Positions 13,962 to 13,978 of a stretch of 13,978 nt of DNA are shown here, piece by piece; the first letter of the stretch is position 1, and every line of letters starts with the position of its first letter. The position numbers were made by a program, and so were the translations under genes. This DNA comes from Methylococcaceae bacterium UBA662. Lineage in GTDB: Bacteria; Pseudomonadota; Gammaproteobacteria; Methylococcales; Methylomonadaceae. Below the pieces are notes generated by a model. The model had not been told where the DNA came from. It saw nothing but the letters and a program-made list of their open reading frames with translations, and did not search any database. The DNA lies in contig DBNW01000062.1 in NCBI GenBank assembly GCA_002299425.1, forward strand, positions 1-13,978, in the 5' to 3' direction.

Positions 13962-13978
13962 GACTCTAGCACCGAGTG

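Noticed and set aside
1..13978. Search for CRISPR arrays, tRNA/rRNA genes, insertion sequences, att sites or a toxin-antitoxin or defence island
   Set aside because: No regularly spaced repeats, no transposase, integrase or phage-type proteins and no recognisable structural RNA were seen; the genes are metabolic, transport and polysaccharide genes.

Overview
The window looks like chromosomal DNA of moderate GC content from a Gram-negative proteobacterium, most likely a gammaproteobacterium. The sulfate permease, RmlABCD and KpsC proteins are all of proteobacterial type, and the sulfate-binding protein has a Sec signal peptide. A methanotroph-like (Methylococcales) gammaproteobacterium would fit the gene style, but nothing here proves that. 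No tRNA, rRNA, CRISPR array, transposase, integrase or phage gene was seen.

Layout. (1) Positions 1-1731, minus strand: a two-gene unit of proton-antiporter-like membrane subunits, a NuoL/ND5-like gene followed 5 bp later by the start of a NuoM/ND4-like gene that runs off the left edge. No other complex I gene is visible, so this may be a stand-alone L-M ion-translocating module, possibly of the DabB/inorganic-carbon type. (2) 1732-2016: a divergent control region with a helically phased CTTAAG array and two compact hairpins. (3) 2017-5984, plus strand: a complete sulfate ABC importer, sbp-cysT-cysW-cysA, with 64-80 bp gaps. (4) 6083-6922, minus strand: a strongly degenerate EAL-domain protein, convergent with cysA. 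(5) 6923-7291: a gene-poor stretch with a strong hairpin, a small palindrome and one short orphan reading frame. (6) 7292-8221, plus strand: a PLP enzyme of the ACC deaminase/D-cysteine desulfhydrase family whose diagnostic residues favour the desulfhydrase side. (7) 8202-10250, minus strand: a two-domain KpsC capsule Kdo transferase whose end overlaps the end of the PLP gene. (8) 10428-13910, minus strand: rmlC-rmlB-rmlD-rmlA, a complete dTDP-L-rhamnose operon.

How the genes work together. The centre is a sulfur-acquisition region: periplasmic sulfate capture and ATP-driven import, with a possible cysteine-degrading enzyme nearby. A 12-base sequence is shared by the upstream regions of the permease operon and the PLP gene. 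The right third makes cell-surface polysaccharide: activated rhamnose from glucose-1-phosphate, and the Kdo linker that anchors a capsule chain to lipid. The degenerate EAL protein lies between these blocks and may sense, rather than degrade, a signal. The left unit belongs to membrane energetics or ion/bicarbonate transport.

Most genes here are ordinary. The points most worth a second look are the antiporter subunit that lacks the conserved TM5 glutamate, the EAL protein stripped of nearly all catalytic residues, the phased repeats and alternative hairpins before sbp, and the unexplained 6923-7291 stretch.
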